From contig NZ_JAERRG010000017.1 in the NCBI RefSeq assembly GCF_016741935.1, positions 180,850 through 244,849 on the forward strand: 64,000 nucleotides of DNA, written 5' to 3'. Each line of letters starts with the position of its first letter. Position 1 is the stretch's first letter. This document shows positions 26,050-34,554 of this stretch, piece by piece. Both the position numbers and the translations under genes were made by a program. Below the pieces are notes generated by a model, which was given only the letters and a program-made list of their open reading frames with translations, searched no databases and was not told where the DNA came from. This DNA comes from Streptomyces endocoffeicus (GTDB lineage Bacteria > Actinomycetota > Actinomycetes > Streptomycetales > Streptomycetaceae).

Positions 26050-26679
26050 GTGTCCGCCGACCCGCCCCCTCGCACTTCGGGACAGAACGTCTCCCGCAGC
26101 GCCGCGAGCGCACCGAGCACCGTCCCGAGCCCGCAGAGCCGAGGCTCCGACGCGAGCGCGGTCGAGGTCCGCCGGAGCACCCGGCGGCGCAGGACGGTCT
26201 CCGCCTATCGCGAGGGCGACCGCACCGTCGTCCTCATCCCGGCCCGGATGTCCGAGGCGGAGGAGCGGCGCTGGGTGGGCGTCATGCTGGAGAAGCTGGC
26301 CGCCCAGGAGAGCAAGCGGATGCTGGGCGACGCGGAGTTGGCCGCACGCGCCGAGTTGCTCTCCGGTCAGTACCTGGGCGGGCGGGCCCGGCCCGACTCC
26401 GTCCGCTGGGTCACCAACCAGAACACCCGCTGGGGGTCGTGCACCCCGGCCGAGGGCAGCATCCGGCTCTCGCACCGGCTCCAGGGCATGCCGGAGTACG
26501 TCGTGGATTATGTGCTCCTCCACGAGCTGGCCCATCTGCTGGTGCCGGGGCACGGCCGCCGCTTCTGGCAGCTCCTGGAGGCGTATCCGCGGACCGAGCG
26601 GGCGCGGGGCTATCTCGAAGGGGTGGTCGCCGCGACACGGTTGCCGCATCTCTCCGGGCCCCCGGACGACCAGCCGTAA
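26050..26679 (+). CDS. YgjP-like (M48-type/DUF45) zinc metallopeptidase
   Basis: A 209-residue cytosolic protein with the YgjP/WSS1-like metalloprotease fold: the strand motif RWGSCT and the zinc site LLHELAHLLVPGHGRRFW, with HExxH and a third His four residues after it. The first 50 residues are Ser/Pro/Arg-rich and variable. The family is related to SprT/Wss1 proteases and may cleave DNA-bound proteins, but no substrate is proven. GTG start at 26050. Divergent from the ThiF-like gene. Confidence 0.85.
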   Translation: MSADPPPRTSGQNVSRSAASAPSTVPSPQSRGSDASAVEVRRSTRRRRTVSAYREGDRTVVLIPARMSEAEERRWVGVMLEKLAAQESKRMLGDAELAARAELLSGQYLGGRARPDSVRWVTNQNTRWGSCTPAEGSIRLSHRLQGMPEYVVDYVLLHELAHLLVPGHGRRFWQLLEAYPRTERARGYLEGVVAATRLPHLSGPPDDQP

Positions 26680-26835
26680 GGCGACCGCGCCCGGGGAGTG
26701 AGGGATCAGCCCCGGGAGCCCTCGGGCCGCGCGGGAACCACATCCTGGTTCCCGGCGTCGCTCATAGTCGGCGGCAGCGGCTAGCCTGGCGCGAAACGCA
26801 CACACCGGTACGGCGATGGGGGACGGTCCTAACGT

Positions 26836-28599
26836 ATGGCCAGGGAATTCCAGCGCGGCCACAAGGCCAGGATCAGTGATCTGACGGCCGGGAGGGATCT
26901 GTACGTCGGGGTGCAGATCGCCGGACCCGGCCTGACCTTCGACATCAGCTGCTTCGGTCTCGACGCGAACGAGCGGCTGTCGGACGACCGCTACTTCATC
27001 TTCTTCAATCAGCCGAAGTCCCCTGAAGAAGCGATACAGCAGCTCGGGCCGCAGGCCGGCGACACGGATTCGTTCCGCGTCACGCTCGACAGCGTGCCGT
27101 CCGCCATCCAGAAGCTCTCCTTCACCGCGACCATCGACGGCGCCGGGCAGATGTCGCAGGTCGGCCCCGGCTACCTGCGGATCGTCGCGGGCGGCGAGGA
27201 GGTGGCCCGGTACTCCTTCACCGGCTCGGAGTTCAGCACCGAACGCGCGGTGATGCTGGGCGACTTCTACCTCAAGGACGTCTGGCGGTTCGCCGCCGTC
27301 GGGCAGGGCTTCGACGGGGGACTGGACGCGCTGCTCAAGAACTTCGGCGGTGAGGTGGCCGAGGAGGAGCCCGCCCCCGCGCCCGCCCAGGGCGCCACGC
27401 CCGGCTTCGCGCCGCCCGGCCAGGCCGCCCCCGCACCGGGCTTCGCACCCCCGGCCGGTGCCCCCGCCCCGGCGGCCCCTCCGGCCCCCGCCCCGCCCGC
27501 ACCGCAGCCCGCCCCCGCCTTCGGCGCTCCCCAGGGGCCGCCTCAGGGAACGCCACCCCAGGGCACGCCGCCTCCGGGTACGCCCCAGGGCTCGCCCCCG
27601 CAGGGCGTTCAGCCGCCCGCCCCCGGCACCCCGCAGATGCACGGCGCCCCCACGATCGCCGCGCCCATCGCGCCTCCCGGCCAGGTGCCGCCTCCCGGCC
27701 AGGTGCCGCCTCCCGGCCAGGTGCCGCCCCCGGGTCAGGTGCCGCCGCCTCCACCGCCGGGCCAGTTCCCGGGCCGGCAGCCCCCGTTCGGCCAGCAGCC
27801 GGGCCAGGCCCCGCCCGCCCCCGCACCGTACGGCCAGCCGCCGGTCCAGCCCTACCCCGGCCAGCCCGGTCAGCCGGGCCAGCCCGCTCCTTACGGTCAG
27901 CCGCAGCCCATGGGCGGCGTCCCCCAGGGCGGTGGCGCGCCCGGGCTCCAGGCCGCGCTCGCCAAGTACCGCGAGGCGCCCACCGGCCAGCGCTGGACGC
28001 CGCAGAACCCCCGGCTGATGCGGGTCGACCTCGGCGTCGGCGGCCAGCCCGTGCTCGCCCGTCAGGGCACGATGGTGCTCTACCAGGGCAAGGTCGACTT
28101 CAGCTATAAGGGCGCCGGTTTCCGCGGCCGGATCGTCGGCAACGCGACCGGCCAGGAGATGCAGCTGATGCGCTGCACCGGCCAGGGCCAGGTCTTCCTC
28201 GCCGAGAACGCCGCCGAGCTCCACCCGATCGAGCTCCAGGGCGACGCCATCTGCGTCTCCGCCGAGAACGTGCTCGCCTTCGACGAGTCGCTGCACCATG
28301 AGGTGCGCCGGATCGAGGGCCACGGCATCCCCGGTGGCGCGCTGTTCACCATGCAGTTCCAGGGCACCGGGACCGTCGTGGTGAAGACCGAGGGCACGCC
28401 GGTCGTTCTCCCCGTCACCCCGACCACCTTCGCCGACAGCAACGCCATCGTGGCGTGGTCCGCCGGCGCCCAGGTGATCATTTCCAGCCAGGTGCGGCTG
28501 CGCCGCAGCGCCTACCCCGGCCACAGCGGGGAGACAGTGAACCTCCAGTTCCGTGGCGCGCCCGGCAACTTCATCGTCGTCCAGCCCTACGAGGTCTGA
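26836..28599 (+). CDS. TerD-domain / AIM24-domain fusion protein
   Basis: A 587-residue two-domain protein. Residues about 1-175 are a TerD (tellurite-resistance/chemical stress, calcium-binding beta-sandwich) domain with FDISCFGLDANERLSDDRYFIFFNQ and GDTDSFRVTLDSVP. Residues about 180-370 are a Pro/Gly/Gln-rich linker with several APPGQV-type repeats. The remainder is an AIM24 (TRAP-like beta) domain with repeats such as LVRQGTMVLYQGKVDF, MRCTGQGQVFLAENA and GTVVVKTEG. It heads a three-gene operon of AIM24 proteins with 11-16 base gaps. Likely acts in the calcium-stress 'Ter' network at the membrane; precise role unknown. ATG start at 26836. Confidence 0.88.
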   Translation: MAREFQRGHKARISDLTAGRDLYVGVQIAGPGLTFDISCFGLDANERLSDDRYFIFFNQPKSPEEAIQQLGPQAGDTDSFRVTLDSVPSAIQKLSFTATIDGAGQMSQVGPGYLRIVAGGEEVARYSFTGSEFSTERAVMLGDFYLKDVWRFAAVGQGFDGGLDALLKNFGGEVAEEEPAPAPAQGATPGFAPPGQAAPAPGFAPPAGAPAPAAPPAPAPPAPQPAPAFGAPQGPPQGTPPQGTPPPGTPQGSPPQGVQPPAPGTPQMHGAPTIAAPIAPPGQVPPPGQVPPPGQVPPPGQVPPPPPPGQFPGRQPPFGQQPGQAPPAPAPYGQPPVQPYPGQPGQPGQPAPYGQPQPMGGVPQGGGAPGLQAALAKYREAPTGQRWTPQNPRLMRVDLGVGGQPVLARQGTMVLYQGKVDFSYKGAGFRGRIVGNATGQEMQLMRCTGQGQVFLAENAAELHPIELQGDAICVSAENVLAFDESLHHEVRRIEGHGIPGGALFTMQFQGTGTVVVKTEGTPVVLPVTPTTFADSNAIVAWSAGAQVIISSQVRLRRSAYPGHSGETVNLQFRGAPGNFIVVQPYEV

Positions 28600-28610
28600 G
28601 GGAGCCCGCT

Positions 28611-29294
28611 ATGGACCAGCAAATGATCTCGGGCTTCGCACCCGCCCCGGTCGCCGCCCGTATGGAGAACCACGGCGCCAGCATGCTCAAGGTCGCCATG
28701 CAGAGCGGCCAGGACCTCTTCGCCCGCACCGGCTCGATGGTGGCGTACGAGGGCTTCGTCCAGTACGAGCCGAACCCGCCCGCGGTACGGCAGATGGCCT
28801 CCCAGTGGCTGACCGGCGAGGGTGCCCCGCTGATGCGGTGCAGCGGCGACGGGCTGCTCTACCTCGCCGACTACGGGGCCAACGTCGTCTGCATCAACCT
28901 CAACGGCGACGCGCTCTCGGTCAACGGCACCAACCTCCTCGCCTTCGACGCCCACCTCCAGTGGGGCGTCGAACGCGTCAAGGGGATCGCCAAGTTCGCC
29001 GGGCAGGGCCTGTTCAACGTGGGCGTCTCCGGCACCGGCTGGGTCGCCCTGACCTCCCGCGGCACCCCCATCGTGGTCGACTGCGGCCGCGGCGAGGACG
29101 AGACCTATGTGGACCCGGACGCGCTCGTGGCCTGGTCCTCCGGGCTCAAGGTGAAGGGCAAGCGCAGCTTCAAGGCGTCGTCCCTGATCGGCCGGGGCAG
29201 CGGCGAGGCGTATCAGCTCGGCTTCTCCGGGCAGGGCTTCGTCGTCGTACAGCCCAGTGAGGACAGCACCGACCGGCTCCGGGCCCGGGGCTGA
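28611..29294 (+). CDS. AIM24 family protein (operon gene 2)
   Basis: A 227-residue single AIM24/TRAP-like beta-solenoid domain without signal peptide. The recurring motif FARTGSMVAYEGFVQYEP, MRCSGDGLLYLADYG and GTPIVVDCG aligns with both neighbours, so the operon arose by duplication. ATG at 28611 follows the stop of the TerD-AIM24 gene by eleven bases, with GGGAG upstream. Function unknown; the eukaryotic relative supports inner mitochondrial membrane complexes. Confidence 0.85.
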   Translation: MDQQMISGFAPAPVAARMENHGASMLKVAMQSGQDLFARTGSMVAYEGFVQYEPNPPAVRQMASQWLTGEGAPLMRCSGDGLLYLADYGANVVCINLNGDALSVNGTNLLAFDAHLQWGVERVKGIAKFAGQGLFNVGVSGTGWVALTSRGTPIVVDCGRGEDETYVDPDALVAWSSGLKVKGKRSFKASSLIGRGSGEAYQLGFSGQGFVVVQPSEDSTDRLRARG

Positions 29295-29310
29295 GGGGGA
29301 GGGACACCAG

Positions 29311-30069
29311 ATGCAGAGCCCGCTTTTCGCCTTCACCGAGGCCCAGACGCAGGACCGCTACGCGCTCCAGAACCCGCATCTGCTGCGGGTCGCCCTGAGC
29401 GGCCATGAGGATGTGCTCGCCCGTAAGGGCAGCATGGTCGCCTATCAGGGGCTCATCGAGTTCGACGGCGAGTACCAGACGCCCGGGCAGCACAGGGCCC
29501 GGAGCCGCACCGGTGAGGGCCTGGACCTGATGCGCTGCTCCGGGCAGGGCACGGTCTACCTCGCCAACCTCGCCCAGCACATCCATGTGATGGACGTGGA
29601 CCACGACGGGCTGACCGTCGACAGCTCCTATGTGCTCGCGATCGACTCCACGCTGCACTGGGAGTCGATCGCGGTGGACAGCCAGTTCGGGATCTCCGGG
29701 TCCGGCAAGTACAACCTCAACATCTCCGGCCAGGGCAAGGTCGCGCTGATGACCTCGGGGCAGCCGCTGCTGCTCCAGGTCACCCCGGACAAGTACGTCA
29801 ACGCCGACGCGGACGCCATCGTCGCCTGGTCCAGCTCGCTGCGGGTCCAGATGCAGGCGCAGACGCACTCCTCGGGCGTCTGGCGGCGGCGCGGCAACAC
29901 CGGCGAGGGCTGGGAGCTCAGCTTCCTCGGCCAGGGGTACGCCCTGGTGCAGCCCAGCGAGCTGCTCCCGCCGCAGAACGCGGTGGCCGGGGGCGGTATG
30001 GCCGCGCAGTTCGGCATGGGCCAGCAGGGCGCCCGCGGCCAGAACCAGGGCAACATCTTCAGCAACTGA
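29311..30069 (+). CDS. AIM24 family protein (operon gene 3)
   Basis: A 252-residue AIM24-domain protein, third in the operon. Motifs LARKGSMVAYQGLIEFDG, MRCSGQGTVYLANLA and GYALVQPSELLP match the other two. The last 30 residues are Gly/Gln/Met-rich (GQQGARGQNQGN) and probably flexible. ATG 29311 is preceded by GGGGGAGGG. The three proteins probably assemble together, but no partner or ligand can be read from the sequence. Confidence 0.85.
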   Translation: MQSPLFAFTEAQTQDRYALQNPHLLRVALSGHEDVLARKGSMVAYQGLIEFDGEYQTPGQHRARSRTGEGLDLMRCSGQGTVYLANLAQHIHVMDVDHDGLTVDSSYVLAIDSTLHWESIAVDSQFGISGSGKYNLNISGQGKVALMTSGQPLLLQVTPDKYVNADADAIVAWSSSLRVQMQAQTHSSGVWRRRGNTGEGWELSFLGQGYALVQPSELLPPQNAVAGGGMAAQFGMGQQGARGQNQGNIFSN

Positions 30070-30131
30070 CCGAGGTCACCGCTGATGGACCACGGCGGCC
30101 GCGGACCCCTCGGGGCCGCGGCCGTCCCGCG

Positions 30132-30185
30132 TTCCAGCGGGCTCCTCGATTCCAGCAGGCTCCTCGATTCCAGCAGGCTCCTCGG
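30132..30185. repeat. 18-base tandem repeat, three copies, after the Nudix gene
   Basis: Units at 30132, 30150 and 30168 of TTCCAGC(A/G)GGCTCCTCGA; the last ends in GG. The core GGCTCCTC recurs at the end of the minus-strand Nudix gene around its stop (30204-30206), so the array resembles a decayed duplication of that gene's end. Confidence 0.85.
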
Positions 30186-30203
30186 AGCGGCCCGACGGGC
30201 TCC

Positions 30204-30731
30204 TCAGAGCAGCGCGCGGGTACGCGTCACCAGATGGCGCACCGACTCGTCGGCCACGTCCGCCACCCCGTCGTAGCCGAACCAGCGCAGATCCAGCGAC
30301 TCGTCGCTGATCGCCGCCACCGCGCCCCGGGGCGCCACCGCCGCGTACTGGACGTCCAGATGCCAGGCACAGGGGGTCTGGTGCCGGTCGAGCCGCACCG
30401 GGCCGCCCGGCAGCAGCGTCAGCCCCTCGATCCCGGACTCCTCGGTGGCCTCGCGCAGCGCCGCGCCCGCGAGCGTGGCGTCGTCCGGCTCGCAGTGGCC
30501 GCCCATCTGGAGCCACATCCGCAGCTTCCGGTGCAGGGTGAGCAGCACCTGCCCCCGGTCCGGGTCGATCACCAGCGCGCTCGCCGTGATGTGCCCGTCC
30601 CCGCACGCCTTCCACATGCCGTCCGGATACGCGGCCAGATGGTCGCCGTACAGCCGTCGCAGCCGCTCCTGGGCGGCATCGGGCGCGGGCCACTCGGTGA
30701 GCACCCGCGCCGCGTCCTGGTGCAGACTCAC
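30204..30731 (-). CDS. Nudix hydrolase
   Basis: A 175-residue Nudix-fold hydrolase. The Nudix box is GGHCEPDDATLAGAALREATEESG (within about 78-101), matching GX5EX7REUXEE with one shift, so it should be catalytic. Substrate not predictable (nucleoside diphosphate linked to X). Its GTG start overlaps the stop of the upstream protease gene by four bases (GTGA), indicating translational coupling. Confidence 0.88.
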   Translation of the reverse strand: MSLHQDAARVLTEWPAPDAAQERLRRLYGDHLAAYPDGMWKACGDGHITASALVIDPDRGQVLLTLHRKLRMWLQMGGHCEPDDATLAGAALREATEESGIEGLTLLPGGPVRLDRHQTPCAWHLDVQYAAVAPRGAVAAISDESLDLRWFGYDGVADVADESVRHLVTRTRALL

Positions 30732-32194
30732 TTCTCGCCGTCGCCCCGGTCGCCGCCCTCGCGGTCGTCCTCGCCGCCCTCGCGGCCCTTACGGAGGTCG
30801 GGACCCCCGGAGCCGCCCTTACGGTCCGCACCGCCGCTCGCCGCCTCGCCGAGCATCTTGTCCAGCTCGGAGAAGTCCAGCTGCTCGCCGTGGACGAAGC
30901 CGTCCGGGTCGTCGAGATCCTGTGCCGTCGGCAGCATGTCCGGGTGTGCCCAAAGACCGTCGCGCCCCTCCAGGCCGCGGGCGTCGGTGAGGGAGGCCCA
31001 CAGCCGGGAGGCGTCCCGCAGCCGGCGCGGCCGCAGCTCCAGGCCGATCAGCGTGGCGAAGGTCTGCTCGGCGGGGCCGCCGCTCGCCCGGCGCCGCCGC
31101 AGCGTCTCGCGCAGGGCGTCGGCGGACGGCAGATGTGGCTTGGCGGCGGCGTGCACCACCGCGTCCACCCAGCCCTCCACCAGCGCCAGAGCGGTCTCCA
31201 GCCGTGCCAGCGCGGCCTTCTGCTCGGGGGTGTCCTCGGGCTGGAACATGCCCTGCTGAAGCGCTTCCTGCAGCTGCTCGGGGTGGGTCGGGTCGAGCTG
31301 GCCGACCGCGTCCTCCAGCTTGGCGGTGTCGACCTTGATGCCGCGGGCGTACCCCTCGACCGCGCCGAAGAGGTGCGAGCGCAGCCATGGCACATGGGCG
31401 AACAGCCGCTGGTGGGCCGCCTCACGCAGCGCCAGGTACAGCCGGACCTCTTCCTTGGGCACGCCGAGGCCGGAGCCGAGCGCCGCGATGTTGACCGGCA
31501 GCAGGGCCGCCTTGCCCGCCGGGCCCAGCGGCAGCCCGATGTCGGTCGAGCCGACCACCTCGCCGGCCAGCACGCCCAGCGCCTGCCCGATCTGGGTGCC
31601 GAACATGGCGCCGCCCATCGAGCGCATCATCCCGAGCAGCGGGCCGGCCATGGCCTGCATCTCCTCGGGCAGCACGTCACCCATGGCGGCGCCGACGCGC
31701 TCGGCGACCGGGTCCACCAGGTCCTTCCACACCGGCAGGGTCGCCTCGACCCATTCGGCGCGGCTCCAGGCCACCGCGGTCCCCGAGCCCGAGGGCAGCG
31801 AGGTGACGCCGTCCAGCCACAGGTCCGCGAGCCGCACGGCCTCCTGGACCGCGGCGCGGTCGGCGGGGCCGACGCTCTCGTCCTTGCTGCCGTCGGCGGT
31901 GCCGCGCGCGACGGTCTGGCGGGCGATGTCCTTGGCCATGTCCCAGTTCACCGGGCCGCCCTCGTACGAGAGCATCTGCCCGAGCTGCTGGAAGGCGGCG
32001 CCCAGGTCGCCCGGGTTCAGCGAACCGAACATCGCGGCGAACGGATTGTCCGCGCCGCCCGCTCCGCCGGGGCCGCCGAACCCGAAGGGATTCGCGGGGC
32101 CCTGCTCGCCGCCCTGGCCGCCCTTCTTCTTGCCGTCGTCGCCGTCCTCCGGCTCCTCCGGCGGAAGGCCGAATCCGAATGGGGTGTCACTCAC
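30728..32194 (-). CDS. zinc-dependent metalloprotease-like protein, DUF2342 (F420-associated) family
   Basis: A 488-residue protein of the actinobacterial DUF2342/'zinc-dependent metalloprotease' family. The putative active-site helix is LALREAAHQRLFAHVPWL (about 265-282), where EAAHQ replaces a normal HExxH, so catalysis is doubtful. The first 70 residues are Gly/Pro/Lys-rich and the last 40 are charged low complexity. GTG 32194 chosen because GAGGA lies six bases upstream and the protein then starts MSDTPFGFG as in relatives. The orthologue adjoins the PDZ/Lon protease and UPF0182 genes in mycobacteria too. Coupled to the Nudix gene downstream; divergent from the epimerase. Confidence 0.82.
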   Translation of the reverse strand: MSDTPFGFGLPPEEPEDGDDGKKKGGQGGEQGPANPFGFGGPGGAGGADNPFAAMFGSLNPGDLGAAFQQLGQMLSYEGGPVNWDMAKDIARQTVARGTADGSKDESVGPADRAAVQEAVRLADLWLDGVTSLPSGSGTAVAWSRAEWVEATLPVWKDLVDPVAERVGAAMGDVLPEEMQAMAGPLLGMMRSMGGAMFGTQIGQALGVLAGEVVGSTDIGLPLGPAGKAALLPVNIAALGSGLGVPKEEVRLYLALREAAHQRLFAHVPWLRSHLFGAVEGYARGIKVDTAKLEDAVGQLDPTHPEQLQEALQQGMFQPEDTPEQKAALARLETALALVEGWVDAVVHAAAKPHLPSADALRETLRRRRASGGPAEQTFATLIGLELRPRRLRDASRLWASLTDARGLEGRDGLWAHPDMLPTAQDLDDPDGFVHGEQLDFSELDKMLGEAASGGADRKGGSGGPDLRKGREGGEDDREGGDRGDGEK

Positions 32195-32385
32195 GGGTTT
32201 CCTCGGCTCGTTGGGCCACCGGCCCCGGGCCGGTGGCGGATGCCCGACATCACCACCCAGCCTAGACACCTCGCCGGTTTCCGGGCTCGGTGCTTCGCTG
32301 ATCGCCGCCCTGCGGCAGGATGGACGTCACCTGGTACGTATGCGTGCATGCGCTGCGTACTGAAGACAACCGCTGGAGACGCCCG

Positions 32386-33495
32386 GTGAGTTCCCCAGAC
32401 CGAGAAGTTCGCGCTGCGCGAAACGATACGGCTCGTACCACACGACGACCCGTCGTGGCGGTGACCGGTGCCGCCTCGGGCCCAGGTGCCCTGCTCACGC
32501 AGCGGCTCGCGGAGTCCGAAGAGGTCAAGCAGGTCCTGGCCATCGACGAGCGCCGCGGTGAGGTGACCGAGGCGCAGTGGCATGTGCTGGACGTCCGCGA
32601 TCCGGCCATCGCCGAGAAGCTGCGCGGCGCCGACGTGGTGGTCCACCTCGCCGTCGACCTGGATCTGGGCACGGACGCCGCCGCCCGCACCGCCTACAAC
32701 GTGCGCGGCACCCAGACCGTGCTGACGGCCGCCGCCGCGGCCGGGGTGCGCCGGGTGGTGCTGTGCACGTCCGCGATGGTCTACGGGGCGCTCCCCGACA
32801 ACGCCGTGCCGCTCGCCGAGGACGCGGAGCTGCGGGCGACCGCCGAGGCCACCGGCGTCGGCGACCTCCTGGAGATCGAGCGGCTCGGGGAGCGCGCGCC
32901 GCGGGCGCATCCGGGGCTGAATGTGACCGTGGTGCGCCCGGCGCTGCTGGTCGGCGGCACGGACACCGCGCTCACCCGCTACTTCGAGTCACCAAGGCTG
33001 CTGGTCGTCGCCGGATCCCGTCCCACCTGGCAGTTCTGCCATATGGACGACCTGGTCGGCGCGCTGGAGTACGCCGCCCTGGAGAAGGTCGAGGGGGAAC
33101 TGTCGGTCGGGTGCGAGGGCTGGCTGGAGCAGGAGGAGGTCGAGGAGCTGTCCGGGATCCGGCGCATGGAGCTGCCCTCGGCGGTCGCCCTGGGCGCCGC
33201 CTCCCGGCTGCACCGGCTGGGTCTGACGCCGTCCCCGGCGGGCGATCTCGCGTACACGATGCACCCCTGGGCGGTCAGCGGCAGCAGGCTGCACGCGGCG
33301 GGCTGGCGGCCGCGCTGGACCAACGAGGAGGTCCTGGCGGAGCTGCTGGACGAGGTCGCCGGCCGCCATACGGTCGCGGGGCGGCGTCTCGGCCGTAAGG
33401 ACGCCACGACGCTCGGCGCCGCGGGGGCGACCGTGGCCCTGGTGGGCACCGCGGCGATCGTGCGCCGCGCCCGTAAGGCGCGCCGCCGAGCCTGA
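32386..33495 (+). CDS. NAD-dependent epimerase/dehydratase family protein (extended SDR)
   Basis: A 369-residue extended short-chain dehydrogenase. The dinucleotide loop VTGAASGPGALL (about 29) is a variant of TGxxGxxG, and YNVRGTQTVLTAAAAAGVRRVV and SAMVYG fit the SDR core; no standard YxxxK is obvious, so it may bind NAD without usual catalysis. The last 30 residues contain a hydrophobic GATVALVGTAAIV segment followed by Arg/Lys, which could anchor the protein in the membrane. GTG 32386 has GGAG seven bases upstream. Confidence 0.8.
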   Translation: MSSPDREVRAARNDTARTTRRPVVAVTGAASGPGALLTQRLAESEEVKQVLAIDERRGEVTEAQWHVLDVRDPAIAEKLRGADVVVHLAVDLDLGTDAAARTAYNVRGTQTVLTAAAAAGVRRVVLCTSAMVYGALPDNAVPLAEDAELRATAEATGVGDLLEIERLGERAPRAHPGLNVTVVRPALLVGGTDTALTRYFESPRLLVVAGSRPTWQFCHMDDLVGALEYAALEKVEGELSVGCEGWLEQEEVEELSGIRRMELPSAVALGAASRLHRLGLTPSPAGDLAYTMHPWAVSGSRLHAAGWRPRWTNEEVLAELLDEVAGRHTVAGRRLGRKDATTLGAAGATVALVGTAAIVRRARKARRRA

Positions 33496-33517
33496 GACAG
33501 CCGCCGAGCCAGAGACA
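33482..33517. repeat. 18-base tandem duplication across the epimerase stop codon
   Basis: 33482-33499 and 33500-33517 are identical except for one base, and that difference is in the stop: TGA (33493-33495) in the first copy, AGA in the second. Confidence 0.85.
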
Positions 33518-33596
33518 AAGGCCCCGGAAGAAGTTTTCCGGGATCCGGTAGTCCGGTGGCTCCATTGATTCCCCGAGGGCGGGACGGTACGGCACG

Positions 33597-34064
33597 ATGG
33601 ACGACATGGCACATTCGTACGATCACCCCGGCGAGCTCGCGGCCGCCCACCCCATCCGGCTGCTCGCCGTCCGTGACACGCCCTTGTCCGTGGACGAGGT
33701 GTTCGGGGCGGTGGGCGATGCCGCGGCGGGAGGCACGGCGCTGTTCGTGGGCACTGTGCGCAACCACGACGGAGGCGCGGAGGTCGGCGCCCTCGGCTAC
33801 TCCGCGCACCCGACCGCCGAGGCCGAGCTGCGCCGGGTGGCGGAGAAGGTCGTGGCCGACTTCCCGGTACGCGCGCTGGCCGCCGTGCACCGGGTGGGCG
33901 ATCTGGTGATCGGTGATCTGGCCGTGGTGGTGGCCGTCTCCTGCCCGCACCGCGCGGAGGCGTTCGCGGCCTGCCGCCGGCTGATCGACGACCTCAAGAG
34001 CGAGGTCCCGATCTGGAAGCACCAGACCTTTGCGGACGGTACCGAGGAGTGGGTGGGCGCGTAG
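33597..34064 (+). CDS. moaE: molybdopterin synthase catalytic subunit MoaE
   Basis: A 155-residue large subunit of molybdopterin synthase, which uses thiocarboxylated MoaD to convert cPMP into molybdopterin. Key features are FVGTVRNHDGG near the start of the fold, an Ala/Ser-Cys-Pro-His-Arg substrate loop (VSCPHRAEAF) and the active-site KSEVPIWKHQ. ATG 33597 or 33606 are both possible; the second is seven bases after CACGAT. Together with moeZ at the other end of the window it serves molybdenum cofactor synthesis. No moaD neighbour is present. Confidence 0.92.
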   Translation: MDDMAHSYDHPGELAAAHPIRLLAVRDTPLSVDEVFGAVGDAAAGGTALFVGTVRNHDGGAEVGALGYSAHPTAEAELRRVAEKVVADFPVRALAAVHRVGDLVIGDLAVVVAVSCPHRAEAFAACRRLIDDLKSEVPIWKHQTFADGTEEWVGA

Positions 34065-34085
34065 GAGGAGTGGGTGGGCGCGTAG
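34044..34085. repeat. exact 21-base tandem duplication of the moaE 3' end including its stop
   Basis: 34044-34064 (last seven codons of moaE with TAG) is repeated without change at 34065-34085, giving two in-phase stop codons one unit apart. Confidence 0.95.
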
Positions 34086-34245
34086 CGCCTCGTTGAGGGG
34101 TGGTGGTCGGGCGACGGGAGGGCGGGTCGGCGCGTAGCGGGAATGCGCATGCGCATGGGGGCACGGAAGGGTGTACTCCGCTTGCGTAACCCCCACCCTG
34201 CCGTAAGCGTTGAGCTGGCAGAGGATTAATCTGCTCATCTGTCAG

Positions 34246-34269
34246 TCGCGGTCCTGAACCGCGATTTTT
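34246..34269 (+). terminator. intrinsic terminator just upstream of the small membrane-protein gene
   Basis: TCGCGGT (34246-34252), five-base loop, ACCGCGA (34258-34264), then TTTTT (34265-34269). It lies 180 bases after moaE and only 20 bases before the next start; GATTAAT (about 34223-34229) just upstream resembles a -10. It could be the moaE terminator or a leader attenuator. Confidence 0.7.
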
Positions 34270-34289
34270 CAAGGGGTCGGGAGGCTGCT

Positions 34290-34472
34290 GTGGCTGCGCT
34301 TCTCTGGTTGCTGATTCCGTTGTTCGCGGCGATAGGCGCGGCGATATACGCCGGCATAGCCGCCCGGGCCGGCAAACGGAAGTCCGGGGGGGATGTAGCT
34401 GAGCTGGCCGGATACGCCCGCTTCCGCGAAGCGATGGAGCGCCGGCCCTCCGATTCGGACGCCGCGGCCTGA
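34290..34472 (+). CDS. small single-span membrane protein
   Basis: A 60-residue protein: one hydrophobic helix (residues about 3-25, LLWLLIPLFAAIGAAIYAGI), a basic AARAGKRK patch that should sit in the cytoplasm, then a short acidic tail with YARFREAMERR. GTG 34290 has GGGAGG at good spacing. No family recognised; it lies between moaE and the PDZ/Lon protease gene and could be a target or adaptor of the latter, which is speculation. Confidence 0.75.
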   Translation: MAALLWLLIPLFAAIGAAIYAGIAARAGKRKSGGDVAELAGYARFREAMERRPSDSDAAA

Positions 34473-34539
34473 GCCGCAGCCCCGTCCGCGCCGCCCCTCG
34501 TACGGACGGCCCCGACGGTGGACTGACGGACGCGTCCCG

Positions 34540-34554
34540 TACTGTCGTTCCATG
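34540..34554 (+). promoter_or_regulatory. putative leaderless promoter of the PDZ/Lon protease gene
   Basis: TACTGT at 34540-34545 is followed by six bases and the ATG at 34552; the same hexamer and spacing occur before hisN. Confidence 0.55.

Noticed and set aside
33440..33517. Frameshifted C-terminal extension of the epimerase through the duplicated segment
   Set aside because: The TGA stop is intact in copy 1; only the downstream copy lost it, so no read-through is implied.
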